Below, piece by piece: positions 1 to 14,185 of a DNA stretch of 64,000 nt (position 1 is its first letter; each line of letters begins with the position of its first letter). The position numbers and the translations under genes are program-made. Under the pieces are notes generated by a model. It saw only the letters and a program-made list of their open reading frames with translations, was not told the DNA's origin and ran no database searches. The DNA is from Chrysomallon squamiferum (Eukaryota; Mollusca; Gastropoda; Neomphalida; Peltospiridae): NCBI GenBank assembly GCA_012295275.1, contig CM022672.1, forward strand, positions 16,043,125 to 16,107,124, given 5' to 3'.

Positions 1-135
1 TGTAGAAAGAAAGTACTATACTGAATAAAGAAACAAAGATTTTGTATAGAAAGAAAGTACTGTACTGAATAATGAAATAAGTATCAAAGATTTGTGTAGA
101 AAGAAAGTACTATATTGAATAATAATATTAATATT
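1..135. repeat. Degenerate tandem repeat, about 44-50 bp unit
   Basis: The motif gaaagaaagtact recurs at about 5, 49 and 99, followed each time by a variant of 'atactgaataa' and an A-rich spacer. A decayed fourth copy may follow near 190-235. The window opens inside the array, so its left limit is not visible. Confidence 0.6.
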
Positions 136-656
136 AAACTGGGCAGTTTTAAATTGTTAATCCATGACAAAATTAATATCCAAGGGTTGTATAGAAACAG
201 TGATAAAATTATGATCAAAGAATTGTAGAGAAAGTATAAACATAATTAAAAATAAAAACCATTTTTTAAAGAGTTCCTTGTAAACTAAGAAAATTAACAT
301 AAAACAGTTTTGAAAATGTGTATGATATAATTATTTTATATAAAGAATGTAATTTTTTTAAACTCATTACAGAAAGATGAAAAAAGAAAAAGCAAAAAAA
401 AAAAAAAAGAAAAAGCTTCAGGAGTACAAGTTTAAAAGCAGTAAATAAAAAAACAAACAGTTTATTTTCTGCACATTATAAAAAAAATTACACTTACCTT
501 GAACAAAAATAAATCAATTTTAAATATAAACAAATGAAAAGGATTTAAATTTAAATTAAAAAAATTAATAATAATAAATAATTTTAAAATTAAAAAGAAA
601 TAATATAAACAAATATTATTTAATATTAAAAACAGATTTAAAAAAATAATTCTTAC
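136..656. other. AT-rich intron-like DNA, no gene seen
   Basis: Low-complexity A/T DNA with short A-runs and AAT repeats. A donor-like cttac at 493-497 (minus strand) has no usable acceptor before the candidate exon at 657-691. Confidence 0.5.
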
Positions 657-691
657 CTTAAATCCATCTTAACGTCATTGTCTTCAAGACA
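657..691 (-). CDS. Candidate internal coding exon (microexon size), 35 bp, gene unknown
   Basis: On the minus strand a T-rich tract ending TTATTTATTTTTCAG precedes the block, and AAG|GTAAGAA follows it. Only one frame is open: CLEDNDVKMDL plus two bases. It starts at phase 0, which is what the candidate exon at 33187-33233 would deliver if the two were joined. If the donor were not used, the frame would reach a TAA immediately (AGG TAA). A second donor-like site (cttac, 493-497) lies about 160 bases further on in the minus direction, but the DNA between is low-complexity A+T and holds stops. The 35-bp size is microexon-like. The function is unknown. The link to the other exon rests on strand, phase and acidic composition only. 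Confidence 0.45.
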
Positions 692-1834
<1,143 letters not shown>

Positions 1835-1839
1835 GATAT

Positions 1840-2045
1840 GTAAAAGAAAACTTGCTGTCATGGGCTACTTTTATTAATTATTAATGTGTCTTGCCACAGA
1901 CTGAAAGCAAATTTCAAAAGCCAAGACTGAGGCACTGGTAGATCCAGAAAATACCCAACTATGGCATCTCAGAGGATTGACCCCACAACCTGTCATACAT
2001 CTTTCCAACAACCAAGCCAATGAGCATTTCCACATACTTGTGAAG
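1840..2045 (-). mobile_element. Decayed tRNA-headed SINE of the common molluscan type
   Basis: On the minus strand a tRNA-like head is visible. An A-box-like TTGGCTTGGTTG lies at about 2010-2021 and a B-box-like GGTTGTGGGGTCAATCC at about 1974-1990. The spacing suits a Pol III promoter. Further on, AAAAGTAGCCCATGACAGC (about 1855-1875) matches the body segment of the molluscan SINE that I recall as GAGTAGCCCATGAAGTGGCGACAGCGGG. The middle is eroded. This is the only copy here with head and body both visible. The match is from memory. Confidence 0.6.
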
Positions 2046-2583
2046 TTCTGAATATATATATATTTTCTTTTTCTTTTATCATTTTAATTTTTAATTTTTT
2101 TAAAAATCAGTACTCATAAACTCTGAATAACAAAAACTTTTGATTTAAGATGCTTCCCACTAAACTAAAAACTATTAAATAATGATGTGATGAATAAATG
2201 GGAGGAAGGATGTACATTAATTTTAAAATCTTTTCAATTCTAAGATTAAGATAAAAAAAAAAAAAAAAATTGAAAAATTGTTTTATCACAAAATGCTGAT
2301 AAAAGCCATAAAACAATTTTTTAAAATCTCATCAATTTTCATAATTTTTAAAAAATGTATTTTTGTGAAGGGGTTTTTTTTTTTTTTTTTATTCTTCTGT
2401 TTTTAGAAAACTTAATAATCTTAAATTCCCGAACGAAAATATTTTCAACTAAAAAAAGGAAAAGCAAAAATCAGAAAGAGAGTAATTTTCTTTGTAACAT
2501 GTTCAAAACACAAATACAACACTAAGTTTAAGAGGGTCCAAGGAAATCAGGATTTCACAGAATCCATTTGGAAAATCAGGATT

Positions 2584-3111
2584 TCATTCATTCCATTTGA
2601 AAAATATTGCTCTTTGAGAGGAGTCTAAAGCTGCCCAGAATGGCTTTTCACTTTGTGTGACCCATCGCTCAAGTTCAAAACTATTTCCTTCAACAAATGG
2701 AAAGTCAAACAGGAATGAATAGAAAGTGTGCTTGGATGGTTTGACTAAAATACTCGTTTCTTTATTCATAAAAGGTGCAAAGTGTGAGTGAGTAACTAAA
2801 TGAATGAGAGAGAGTGAAAATAAAGAGAGAAAGGGATGAGTGATGGAAAGAAAAAATGAGGAAGGTAGAGAAACATATTTGTTTAATAAAGTCACTGAAA
2901 GTAATAAAAAAAATAAAACTTTTACATTAAAAAACATTTCCTTAAAAGTAAAGAAAATAAATGCCAAATTAGCCTGCAAAAATAGTAAGAAAGAAAATTG
3001 AAATATAAATACAAAATGTTTTTCAAAAATAAATAAAGAAAGAAAACTGATAAATTCATTTTTTTTTTTTTTTAAACTGAAGAAAGAAAAATTCCTGAAA
3101 AGGAAAAACAA
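2584..3111 (-). other. Long stop-free stretch, probably not a gene
   Basis: A 175-codon open stretch, the longest in the window. Its first two thirds are F/L/S-rich because the minus strand is T/C-rich there, which avoids stops. The last 55 or so codons (2584-2750) have more mixed base use and end in ..SSQRAIFFKWNE. Strong T-rich acceptor-like sites occur at about 2895 and 3093 on the minus strand, but I see no matching donor that gives a convincing exon. No domain is recognised. It may be decayed repeat DNA. Confidence 0.15.
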
Positions 3112-3614
3112 AACAGGATTTTTTAATTAATTTTTTTAAAATTTATTTATTTTTTAAAACTCATCCATTTTAGCTCCAGTTTTTATATTTAAAATTTTTC
3201 AATATGGCTGGCTTTAAGACAGCCCTTTAGTGAGGCAGTGAAAAATCTTCCTAAGCATTGTAAAGATTTTCTCAACAAAGTGAGCAACTTCCTTCCTCTG
3301 TGTGTTAAAAATATCTCACATTGTAGATATTTCTGTGAATGAAGAACATCAAGTCATTTTGGTACATGCAATACTCAGGTACTCAGTTCTCATGCTAATC
3401 TTGTTTCAAATATCAAAACCGTTCTGCAACTTTTTGTACACACAGAGCGAGAGGAAAAAAAGGATATTGTTATTTTCATGGGTTATTACATGCATTGTAC
3501 CTTTTTTCTTTTTAAATTTTTGTTTATATATATATACGTATTATTGGTTTTACATAAAGCCTGATAGATATTTTTGTACTAATTTATTTTGATTTGAACT
3601 GTATTCTTTTTATA

Positions 3615-3640
3615 TGTGTGTGTGTGTGTGTGTGTGTGTG
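3615..3640. repeat. (TG)13 microsatellite
   Basis: Perfect TG array followed by a short GA-rich tail. Confidence 0.95.
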
Positions 3641-5850
3641 AGAGGAGAGGCAAAGTTTAAAATCAAAAGTTAATAGACTCTGTCTGCTTTCAAAGAGATT
3701 TATTCAAATATATCTTTAAACGAAAAAAAGTAATAGTAACAAAATAATAATAAAAATAATAAAATGCCAAAAAAAAAGAAAAAAAAAGAAAAGAAATAGC
3801 CTTATAAAATTAAAATAATATAGAAATCATACAACTGAAGATTACAGAATTTATTAATTACTAATTGCAGTTGAAATAAACATGGTGTTTTATGCCTGCA
3901 GGTATTGTGATGTGAAATGATTTATATTGATAACTTCAGGGTAATAAACTGAAGTTCATGAAGCAACTTGTATGGATTCACCATTAACACAGAATATTTC
4001 GAGATATTTTGATTCTCCAGAAATAGCCAAATCTCAGTTATTTAACGAACTCTTAAATTAGATTAGAGACGAAAAATAATTCTTAAAAAATAATAAAATA
4101 AAATTAAGAAAAATGTAAAAAAAAAAAGGAAAAGAAAAATGAAAAAATAGCATAAATGTTAAAATTAAGAAAAAAAAAAATTAATATTAGAATGCAGAAA
4201 GAAATATATATAAAAATAAATCCATATTAATAATGACAGTTATATGTATATATATAGACAAGAAATATAATAGTAATTATTAAAGTATGATGATGATAAT
4301 GGAAGTAACATGGGTAATATTAATGTTACTAATAGCAGTAGTCGATATAGAATGTTGTAGTAGTAGTCACAGCAGAAGGTAGTAGTAGTAGTAGTGGTAA
4401 AATAAAAATAGCAGAAGCAGCAGCACAACTAGTAGCAGCAACAGCATCAATTATAATATTGTACATGTGTAATGTCTGACAATAACAACAACAACATCAA
4501 CAACAACCTCTTCATATATTGAAGAATTTAAAGAAACAAAAAATATTTTAAAAATACCTACATACTTTGTCAACAGATAAAATGGTTTCCAATTTAAAAT
4601 TATTCAATCATAACAAAGATATCCAAATAAAGAAAAAAACTAATATTTTAATGTGACATTTCAGAAATCTTAATTCCATCAGTGAAAAATTAAGGAAAAA
4701 AAAATAACAAAAAGTAACAATAGAATAAAATTTAATAAATAGTAATTAACAAAATAAAGTTTTCTTTATTATTCTGTTTCAAAATAAAACTTTCATGATC
4801 ACAAAGCAGAAATAAATCAATTAAGCCAGCAAGAAGGAAAGAAAATTTTAATTAGAAAAAAAACATTATATTGTCATAAATTTTTCAACAATAAGATTTT
4901 AATTTCATTTCAGTAATGGGAAATGAAATGTTTCTTTAATGGTTCATTTAAGAGATTTAAATGTAATGACAAGATGCCAATTAACAATGGATTTTTTAAT
5001 TATTTTTTTTTAATTAAAATGTCTTAAAAATCTATAGAAATTATTATGAAACACTTGTAACATTAAAGAAAAAATATTTTTTTTATTTTCATTTTTATTT
5101 GTTGTGGTATAAAACTATTTTTTCTGTTGGGCTTGTGTGTGTGTATATGTGTGTATGTGTGTGCATGTTTTGTTTGTCCGAATGTATATGAGCATGTGTT
5201 GTGTGTATGAATGTATGTTTGTCATTGTGTGTACATGTGTATGTGTGTGCAGTACATGTGAGTGTTTGTGTTGACACTGTGTGTTTGTCAGTATGTGTTT
5301 TTGTCTGTGTGTTAAATGTCTGTGTAACAGAAATACAGCTATTATTTAATTCTTCTAGCTGTTAAGATAGAATTAAATCAGTATTGTTTTATAAATTATT
5401 CAATGGCTACATCAGCTAAGTCAGAAGCTATCTGAAATTGCTTGTTTTAGCTATTCTTTTACTTTGAACAGGAATCCATTTTATTCAAATTAGTTTCATA
5501 CATATTTTAGTATTATCCCACTCAAAACTAACAGCAACATACTTTTTAAATTTCTATTTTATTTTCATTTTTATTTTTTTTTATTGACTTTTTTGGGGAC
5601 AGAAAGAGGTACATAAAGAGGTGTCTATTTTATTCAATATTCTGTATTGATTTTTTAATTTGTTATTATTATTTTTTTTAATGTTTTCATTTTTATTTAT
5701 TTTATTAGTAGTATTTTTTTTTTATCATTATCATTATTAGTAGTATTTTTTTTTTCCTTTAAAAGGTGTCTGTTTTACTCAAATCAGCATCTCAAATATC
5801 AATAAACAAAACAACATTTTGAAGCAGTCTTCTTTTGTTTAGTTATGTTA

Positions 5851-5856
<6 letters not shown>

Positions 5857-5887
<31 letters not shown>
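5857..5887. repeat. Poly(A) run, 31 bp
   Basis: Uninterrupted A run. No recognisable retroposon body lies directly 5' of it. Confidence 0.95.
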
Positions 5888-5891
<4 letters not shown>

Positions 5892-7196
5892 TTTTATTCA
5901 CTTTTGTTTTTTGTAAAAATGATCAATTGACTATATTTGGTATAAAAAAAATAATGTCTATCCAGTCTTCTCTCTTGTGGATAAAACAACAACAACAACA
6001 AACATTGTTGCAATGTGAAAAATGACACTTTTGTTGTACATTAATAAAAAAATAATCTCGTGTGTTTTATAATGAAGAGAAATTTTCTGTGCACAATGAC
6101 AAATAACAAACTCCAGTGTGTTTATTTATTCATGAAGAAATGTGAGTTTTATGAACTGACTCATCTATAAGATATTAGCTGTGTATTAAGATAATGTGGT
6201 ATTGACAAACAGGTAACAGGAGTTGAGGATTTATGTTTTAAAAAAAAAAACAATACAAAAAGCATTTATTCCTTTTGTTACATATTGTGTCTAGTGATTT
6301 ATTAGCCTCATATTTTGTATTATTGTCATTACTGCTGTTGTTTTGTTGTTGTTATTGCTGTTGTTATGTTGTTATTATTGGTTTTGTTTTCTTTTGGTTG
6401 ACATTGTTACACTGATGTGTTATTGTTAGTTTACCCTTTTTATCTTTTGGTGTGTGTGTGGGGGAGAGAAAGAGAGAGTGAGGGAGAGAGAGAGAGAGAG
6501 TGAGAGAGTGACAGCACATGTGTATGAGTTTTTATATGTATTTGTTCTATTGCTATTGTTGTTATTTGATTTTTAAATTCATTTTCACAAAAATTATTCA
6601 AAAAAATCATAACAAACATTTTAACGATTTAAAATTTCAAAAATAAAAGTAAATATTATTTTGGATTTCAAAATTTTAAAAAGTTGAATTTTGTCTTTGT
6701 TGAAAATGTCTGCAGTATTGAAAAAATAATTATGTAAATTAATTCATGAAGTATGTCTTTTTTTAATTTTTAAAAGAAAATTGCAAAATGGATGTGGTTT
6801 TTCTCTCCAAGATAAATGCTGTTTAGCTTTCATCTTCAAAATTTACAAGAAAAAAAAAAATTTCAAATGAGGAGAAAGGTTCACTATTTTGTTTAAATCT
6901 TTATCACTTGTTTTTTCATTATGCATTTTAATTATTATTATTATACTTTTTTTTGACTTTTTAAATTTTTCTTAAATAGTTTGAAGAACAACAAAAAACA
7001 AAATAAAGACCAGAACAGTAAATTAGTAAAAAGAGTAAGAAAATAAACTAAATAATAAAAACTAAAATAATAAAAAATTAAATATTAAAAAATTAATTTA
7101 TCTTTTAAATTATTTAGCAATTTAAAATAAGAATAATAAATAAATCAAAAACAATAAATTAATAATATATCAGTAACAGTAGTGGCAGCAGTGACT

Positions 7197-7203
<7 letters not shown>

Positions 7204-7242
<39 letters not shown>
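7204..7242. repeat. (TAG)13 microsatellite
   Basis: Perfect trinucleotide array in which TAG is a stop in one plus-strand frame. The flanks are decayed CAG/GTG-like trinucleotides. Confidence 0.95.
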
Positions 7243-8041
7243 AACTGACAACAATTTGAACAGTAATTTACATTACAAAAATGTGATAACAACAATAACA
7301 ATGTTTATATGATGATGACAATGATAATGATGATGATAATAAATAAGTAAGGAAAAATATTTTAAATGATAGGATGATGTCAAACTTTTTGTTTCTTTTA
7401 TTGTACAATAACATGATTAAACATGACAGTTAAAAACAAAAAACGAAAGACAACAAAATAAAAATGTCATAGGATTAGTTGTTGAATACATGTTCAAAAA
7501 ATATAAATGCTGAGAAACAAAAATAAAACAATAAACAAGAGAAAAGAAAGAAAAGACAAAGAAAAAAAAAAGGAAGTAAAAAAAAAAAAAAGAAATCAAT
7601 AATTATTGATTATGCCACTTAGAAAACTTTTGAAAATATTTCCAGTGACAAAAAGTTTGTCATCTTTATTGATTTTACAACTTAATTTACTTTTAATAAT
7701 ACCAGAAAGAAAAAAAGAGAGAAAAATACTGAAAAAGAAAAGAGAAAACAAAGATGAAAAGAGTAATGTGAAAAAAGAAATACAAAAGATTTTAATACCC
7801 TTTGGATTTACGATCATAAAAAATGTATATTTTCTTGCACAATTCTTCAATTTTTTTCATATAATTTTTTCATGTTTTTTTCTTTTTCCTTTTCTTTTTC
7901 GTTTGTTTTATACTTTTTCTTTCATTTAATTTTTATTATATATATATATTTTTTTTTTTCTTTTTTGATTTACAGAGATTTTACTTCTTTCTTTCTTTTT
8001 TAAAATATTTTTTCTTAATTTTTTAATTGTCTTCTTTGTTT

Positions 8042-8044
<3 letters not shown>

Positions 8045-8072
<28 letters not shown>
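8045..8072. repeat. (TA)14 microsatellite
   Basis: Perfect TA array inside T-rich DNA. Confidence 0.95.
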
Positions 8073-8076
<4 letters not shown>

Positions 8077-9215
8077 AATAAGTTTCTTTTTAATACCTAG
8101 CCATTCATTTTACTTTCAATACTCTTTTTCTTTATTTTATTTTTAAGCTTAACAATCTTAAAGAATCTCAGAATAAAACAAAACAAAGCATAATTTCTTT
8201 AGACTCGACTGGTTGTTTTCAACATACATGCAAGTCCTCTATTCAAATTCATAACTTATTTGTTCTCTGCTCATTATTCAAACACTAAACTTTTTGTTAT
8301 CATCTGCAGTGTATGACAGAACCTAATCATTTAATCGCCTGTCTATATCCTTCCTTTCTTTTTCCAGTCAGTTTCATTTCCTCGTCATATCTTTATAATG
8401 ATAACAGTAGCAACAGATTTTAGTCATCTCTGATAAACAGTTTTAGTGGAGTTTTTTTAATTTTTTAATGTGAAGAATGATGGTGTATGTCTGAATAGGA
8501 TTTATGTTATTTTAATTTTTTTTAATTTTAATTCTTTTTATTTTTAACTTTTTTAAATTAATGCTAATTTCTGTTGATGTTTAGTGGTTGATTTTGGGTT
8601 TTTAAATTTAGTTTTCTTATATATATATATTTTTTTATCTACATTTATTTATTTAATTTATCTTAAAACTTTTGTTTTATTTAATTTATCTTAAAACTTT
8701 TTTACACACATACCTTCATGCACGTATATACAAATAAATTTAAAAAAAATAAATAAAAAAATAGCAAAATCCTGACTATTTAAATTGTTTTACCATTAAT
8801 TTTTACATTTTCTCAGTTATAATATGAACCTTAGCACTTCATATAATCTCCTCACATTAAAAAAAGTGTCACTTCCTTTAACTCTCTAATACAGAGTGGG
8901 AAGTGATGTTTCTGATGTCACTAAGTGACAATTAACAAGAAACCAAAGCTTTGACCTCTACACAAAGAAATGACCATGTAACTGCTACAGTATCATGCTT
9001 AACATCAACAGGCCAGCGATGATGCTGTTGATGACCCCTTCTGTCATGTTGCCGATGACCTCAGTCAAGCCATCATATCTGTAATGAATCTCATTTTGGT
9101 TCCTGATTGAATCTATTTTCATTTGTAGAGAGAATGGTGCCACAATTTCAACCATCACACACTGGGAGCAATTGGATGATACTGTCAGTGGATTTCCATT
9201 CTTGCTACACGTGTG

Positions 9216-9450
9216 TTTTCCCAATCTAGACAACACATCACATATTAATACAAGAGAGAAAGGAGTATTTGTGATCAAAGCACATATCTTTTCATCATCC
9301 TAGCTCTGTGATTAACAATTCAGGAACCATATTTTCCCAATCTAGACAAGACATCTCATATTAACAGAGGATAGGAAAGTTTGTGAATCATCACTGTACC
9401 AGCTCTGTGATTAATATTTTGTGGACTCTTTTTTTTCCATTCTAGTTTAA
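9216..9450. repeat. Tandem repeat, about 100-116 bp, two good copies and one partial
   Basis: The block 'ttttcccaatctagacaa.acatc.catatta' occurs at about 9216 and 9332, 116 bases apart. Each copy is followed at a similar distance by 'agctctgtgattaa' (9302 and 9400). A third start, 'ttttccattctag', is near 9431. A related motif ('tttcccagtctggacag') appears again near 9622. Confidence 0.75.
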
Positions 9451-9484
9451 TACATCACTCATAATTTCAATTATATTATTATCA

Positions 9485-9488
<4 letters not shown>

Positions 9489-9521
<33 letters not shown>
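9489..9521. repeat. Poly(T) run, 33 bp
   Basis: Uninterrupted T run just after the 116-bp tandem repeat. Confidence 0.95.
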
Positions 9522-9523
<2 letters not shown>

Positions 9524-9699
9524 GTGTTTCTTATTTTTGTTTTTGAAAAATAAGAAGCAGTTAGCAAATTATGAATTTTATGAGTTTATTACTTCTGGGA
9601 TTAATAAAAAGGACATCATGCTTTCCCAGTCTGGACAGGAACAAAACCAAGAAGAAATGTTCAAATTAACAAAGAACTCTTCAGTCTGAATCAATGATT

Positions 9700-9842
9700 C
9701 TGACCATCATAGATACCGATAAAAACCACACGTTATAAAAGCAATTATAATTAGCAAAAGAAAATCTTTCAAATGAACCTTCTCATAAACAGGAAAACAT
9801 ACTTGATAAACCAGTCAAGGAACACTGGTTAGAATTGTAAGT
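9700..9842 (-). mobile_element. Decayed molluscan SINE body, minus strand
   Basis: The reverse complement reads ..AACCAGTGTTCCTTGACTGGTTTATCAAG, then TATGTTTTCCTGTTTATGAGAAGG, then TTCATTTGAAAGATT..TTTGCTAAT. This matches the recalled core order of the molluscan SINE: CCAGTG..ACTGGTTTATCAAAGG, TTTCCTGTCTATGGGA, GTGCATATAAAAGATCCCTTGCTGCTAAT. No tRNA-like head is visible. The 3' limit is uncertain. Confidence 0.7.
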
Positions 9843-10111
9843 AGCTCAGTGGAATCATCAAAAATTAATCTCAAGACCAGTAATATTTCAGGCAAGAATA
9901 CTATCTTGCCCCAATACCATAAAGACAGTGATAAAAGTATGAATCATATTGATAAAACTAATTTTACATTATCTGCTTGCAGACAAGGATGGTAAAAAAT
10001 GAAATAGATGTCAACTGAATTTACTGCTTTATAGAATTTATAGATATATATGTTTCTAGTTGTTTGTATATGTGTGTATATGTATGTGTCTGCATGCGTA
10101 TTAGTGTATAC

Positions 10112-10115
<4 letters not shown>

Positions 10116-10152
<37 letters not shown>
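10116..10152. repeat. (AG)n microsatellite, 37 bp
   Basis: Perfect AG array. Confidence 0.95.
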
Positions 10153-10155
<3 letters not shown>

Positions 10156-10889
10156 AGATTTGTCTAAACACAAACACATACACATTACTTATAACTGAAA
10201 TGAGAACAATCAATATTAAGGAAAGAGGTGATTACTCAAAAGAAAACTAAATCTATTCTGATACTGACTCTGATGTTTAATATCAAACTACTATTTAGTT
10301 TTGTAAACATATATCAATTTTCCAACATATCAAAATTAATTATTTTAAAATTCTTTCCTTATCAGTCTAGAGGATGGTGCCAGTAAAAGAACATTATTGC
10401 TAAAGACTAATCAAAGTTTACTTGGGAAGATGTGAACAAAAAAAAGTTTTTAACTAATCCTCAAGAGTCTAATACTGCAAAATGACATAAGCTCCTTGAT
10501 TTTTTCTCTCCAGGACAGATATGCTTGAACCTTTAATGGTCTCAAGTACGTTTCTGATAGATTTCTATTATGCTTTTAGCTCATTTATTACAAAGGCAGT
10601 TATTGCCATGATATGACTGAAAGTTAACTACAGTTAACTGGACTTTTGAAAATCTTGGCATGATACACTGAAGATTATACAATAAATGCAATGTCTGGGA
10701 AGTCAAAGCCATGACCAGCAGAGCAGTCACTAAATATACTCAAGATATTCTGTATGACACAATCATAAAATTTATAATTTCTCTCCTTTTTTATTATTGC
10801 TACTACAACCACTACTATTACTATTACTACTACTACTACCACCACCATAAGTATTATTATTATTATTATTGTTTAGTTTCTTACTTTTG

Positions 10890-10894
<5 letters not shown>

Positions 10895-10939
<45 letters not shown>
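10895..10939. repeat. (TTA)15 microsatellite
   Basis: Perfect TTA array with shorter TTA/CTA stretches just upstream (10797-10870). Confidence 0.95.
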
Positions 10940-12194
10940 GTTTCTTTTTTAAAACTGAAGAAGATGATTTATTATCTTTTCAACTATTTCAAGCTGTACA
11001 AGAATGTACTGAAATTTCAATACATTGATTACTTCAAGTTTTATGTTATTCTGTATTTTTAAGTTGTTTTATTTATTTTTATTTTTTTGTCCTCGCACCT
11101 GCACATAAGCTGCACATCACACCTCCCGGCTCATTTAAGACCATCAATATTTCTTAACACAATCCTTAATGTGTATTCAAGTGACGGTTCGATGTTTTCA
11201 AGCTCCCTTTGTTTACCCAGAATCACTGAAGCAGAAAATGTGTTTTCTTGAGTATCATTATTAACATTCAATAACTGCAGTATAATGGAAAGAGGGGAGG
11301 GAGGAAAGCCTGTAAGCAGAATGTGTTAAAAAGTTTGTTTTGTGTGATGATATACACAGAGCACTCCTCTTGGTTTTCTGTCATCAGTCAAACATTTAAC
11401 ACTAGAGCAAATTATTACTTTTTTAAGTTCTTATTTATTATTATTATTATTACAGAATCTAGAGCTCATCCATTAATTTTTCTATCATCAGCTATTGGAC
11501 ATTACTACAGCAGAGTAATTAATTTTCTGTGTTCAGTTGTTTGATGTCAAACATCATTACACAACCCTACATGACCAGTCTACTTTATACCAGAGGTTTA
11601 AAAACACCATAAGAGTTTATTTTATCTGGCCCAAAGAATATCAAAATGTTTACACTTTAAGCATTCAGTTTAACTTTTGGACATTTATGTCTATGACACA
11701 AGTGAAGTATACTGACTAGATTCCTATGATCAGTTGTTGTACAGTCAAATATTCAAAATACTGATTAACTGTCTTCTGTCAGTTTTGTCAAACATTATCA
11801 GATAACACAATAAAATACACTGACTGATTATTCTTTCCTTTAACATTAAACTTTATTTCACAATGATCTTATTTTTCCATATTTCAAACAGTTTAAAACC
11901 ATCACTAGTATACAATGATTAATTTTCTGTCTCTGCCTTTATGACAACAGACATTTATTTAATTACTATAGCTTCTATCCTCAGCTGGAAATATTTTCCT
12001 AATAACACCTACAAGAGCATACAAATTATTGTTTTTAATATCTGAATATTAAATATTTGTTTTAAGATCACATTTATTCATTTTCTAGCATCAGCTGTTG
12101 GATATATCTTTAACAACACCATATAACATTTTAATATTAACGATTATATTATTTTGATTAATAATGATCTGCGAAAGATGAAAAATAGGCTATC

Positions 12195-12290
12195 CTCTGT
12201 ATTTTATCACTGGCAGAAAAAGCATACCACGACCTTGGATAAACCAGAATGGAAAATGACCCTTGCCATTCATTAATCAGGCTTGATCCT
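12195..12290 (-). mobile_element. Decayed molluscan SINE fragment, minus strand
   Basis: The reverse complement reads TTTTCCATTCTGGTTTATCC, AAGGTCGTGGTATGC, then a diverged TTTTTCTGCCAGTGATAAAATAC. This fits the recalled core (CTGGTTTATCAAAGGCCGTGGTATGTGC..). The CCAGTG..ACGA part before CTGGTTTATC appears deleted. Confidence 0.55.
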
Positions 12291-12493
12291 ATGGCCTATG
12301 ATCTATGACACCTACAGTTCTGATTTTAATACATCTGTCATTAAATAGAGAGAAACTTCAGTTTTATTACATCCACACATGCTGAGATACTTTATATTAT
12401 TACACTGCTAGAATGGTATTAATCAATGGAAAGATTAACAATATGAAGTGTGTGTGTAGGTATGTATGTGTGTGTACATGGGTGTATAAGTGT

Positions 12494-12496
<3 letters not shown>

Positions 12497-12528
<32 letters not shown>
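12497..12528. repeat. (TG)16 microsatellite
   Basis: Perfect TG array inside a wider GT-rich tract (12445-12560). Confidence 0.95.
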
Positions 12529-12529
<1 letters not shown>

Positions 12530-13235
12530 ATGGGTATATGTGTGTGTGTGTATGTGTGAATGTGAAAGGTCTACGTGATGGGGAATGGGGGGGTATGGAA
12601 AGAAAGAAAAAGAAACAAAGAAAGAATGACAAACACAGGGAGAGAGATGAAATGAGAGACACTGAGAGAGATGATGGGATATATTTAAAAACAATGTTGT
12701 TATCCCAGCACTCTACATTAATACTCTGAACTGTACAAACAGAATTTGTCAATGACAGGATGTTTACTTATGAAATGTCGTGGATGACAAGCAATTTTGA
12801 GTTAACTCTACTGCAGAATGCTAACCCTTCCACCTCCCCTCCAGTCCATCAACCTACTGCAGCATCGTAAACACAGTCGGCTACTACTACGTCCAAATAT
12901 CAATGAAGGATGAAGCAATTTTGGAGATATTTTCCCCAATTATTAAAAAATATCGACTCAATTGGCTGTTTTTCTATTTGCTTGGAAAAAATGGAAAAGA
13001 AAAAAAAAAAAAAAAAAGAAGAAGAAAAAAGATAATGTATATCAAGATGGAAGAGGCAGTTTGTTTAAAGTTAAGACATAAAAAGTGACTGCAGTCCCAA
13101 AACAAATTATAGATAGTTAGTAGCTTCTGTAATGGAAATCAATGAATTGTATGCATGTCTGTGTGTTAAGTATTTTTCCATGTATGTGTATGTTACGTTG
13201 TTACATATGTATGTATGAATTTATGTTTGTTTGTT

Positions 13236-13340
13236 TGTATGTATGTATGTATGTATGTATGTATGTATGTATGTATGTATGTATGTATGTATGTATGTAT
13301 GTATGTATGTATGTATGTATGTATGTATGTATGTATGTAT
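13236..13340. repeat. (TGTA)26 microsatellite, 105 bp
   Basis: Perfect tetranucleotide array preceded by TTTG units and followed by TA. It is the reverse complement of the (ACAT)15 array at 17161-17220, so the two form an inverted pair about 3.8 kb apart. Confidence 0.97.
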
Positions 13341-13365
13341 ATATGTATGTATGAATGTATATGTA

Positions 13366-13387
13366 CTATATATATATATATATATAT
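13366..13387. repeat. (TA)11 microsatellite
   Basis: TA array shortly after the TGTA array. Confidence 0.9.
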
Positions 13388-14011
13388 GAATATATGTGTG
13401 ACTGTCTGTATGTGAGATTCATTTTTGTAACAATTCTGTCAATATATTTTATACAATATTTATGCATGTTGTCAAGTGCTGTATGGAACAGTTTGGCATT
13501 GGATGTGATTGCTTGGTATGGTATATGATATGATGTGATGTGCTGCTGTATAGTCTGGTATGGTGCAATATGATGTAATAATATGATATGATCTGATATC
13601 CTATAGCTAGGCATGCTGTTGTATCAAATGGTATGGTGTGAATAAACAGCACAATACAGTGTCATATAACAATTTGATCCTTAAACCTACCAATCTAATT
13701 GTTTAACAGACAGACCCCAGGGTGTGAAAATAAATGTGTTTACAAAGAAAACAAGCATGTAATATTAAACATATTACGCACACTATTTCTTGTAACAAGT
13801 CATACACTGACCTCCTGTGATCTCACACTGTTTTCAAGTACACTGAACTAAAATTATGATAATATAAACGTACAGTTTCCAGCCACACCCTGTTTTTACA
13901 GCATAGCTCCACATACAGAGAATTCCTTCCTGCTATATATATCACTCTATGTGCATGTGCCTGTGTTTGTGTGTGTGTATATATATATATATGTATATAT
14001 TTGTTTTTTTT

Positions 14012-14030
14012 GAGAGAGAGAGAGAGAGAG
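14012..14030. repeat. Short (GA)n array
   Basis: GA dinucleotides next to a T run and a TA array (13978-13990). Confidence 0.9.
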
Positions 14031-14185
14031 CAACAGACAGACAGGGAAACACATTAACTTGAGAAGCAAGTTTATTTATTCCAAATATTGTTAAATTATC
14101 TTTGATTTTATAATTTTCATACATTTAAATTTAGTTTAATATTTTTAAACACATTCAATTAAATTCAGTTATTTTTTAAATATAT

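Larger units (their letters stand above)
3112..8880. other. Long AT-rich region without a supported gene
   Basis: Holds mononucleotide A and T runs, degenerate GT-rich DNA at 5131-5310, GA-rich DNA at 6461-6510, AAT/CAG-type trinucleotide stretches at 4380-4440 and 7200-7345, and TA arrays. Stop-free stretches here (for example 7606-7929 on the plus strand) are lysine- or phenylalanine-rich products of homopurine and homopyrimidine runs. Confidence 0.5.
9850..12190. other. AT-rich DNA without a supported gene
   Basis: Contains an AG array, TTA/CTA trinucleotide arrays and degenerate copies of a 'catcagc.gttggacat.tac.acaacacc' motif at about 11490, 11740, 11970 and 12090, which may be an old tandem family. 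A weak plus-strand exon-like block at 10514-10545 (strong acceptor, donor GTACGT, peptide TDMLEPLMVS) is probably chance. Confidence 0.45.

Noticed and set aside
10514-10545. Plus-strand exon-like block (TDMLEPLMVS) with a strong acceptor
   Set aside because: The donor GTACGT is weak and a 32-base open frame is common by chance. No partner exon in matching phase was found.
11180-11215. 'ggttcgatg' near 11186 as a tRNA B box
   Set aside because: No A box or acceptor stem around it.
13142-13415. Open stretches with repeated MYVC
   Set aside because: Translation of the TGTA microsatellite.
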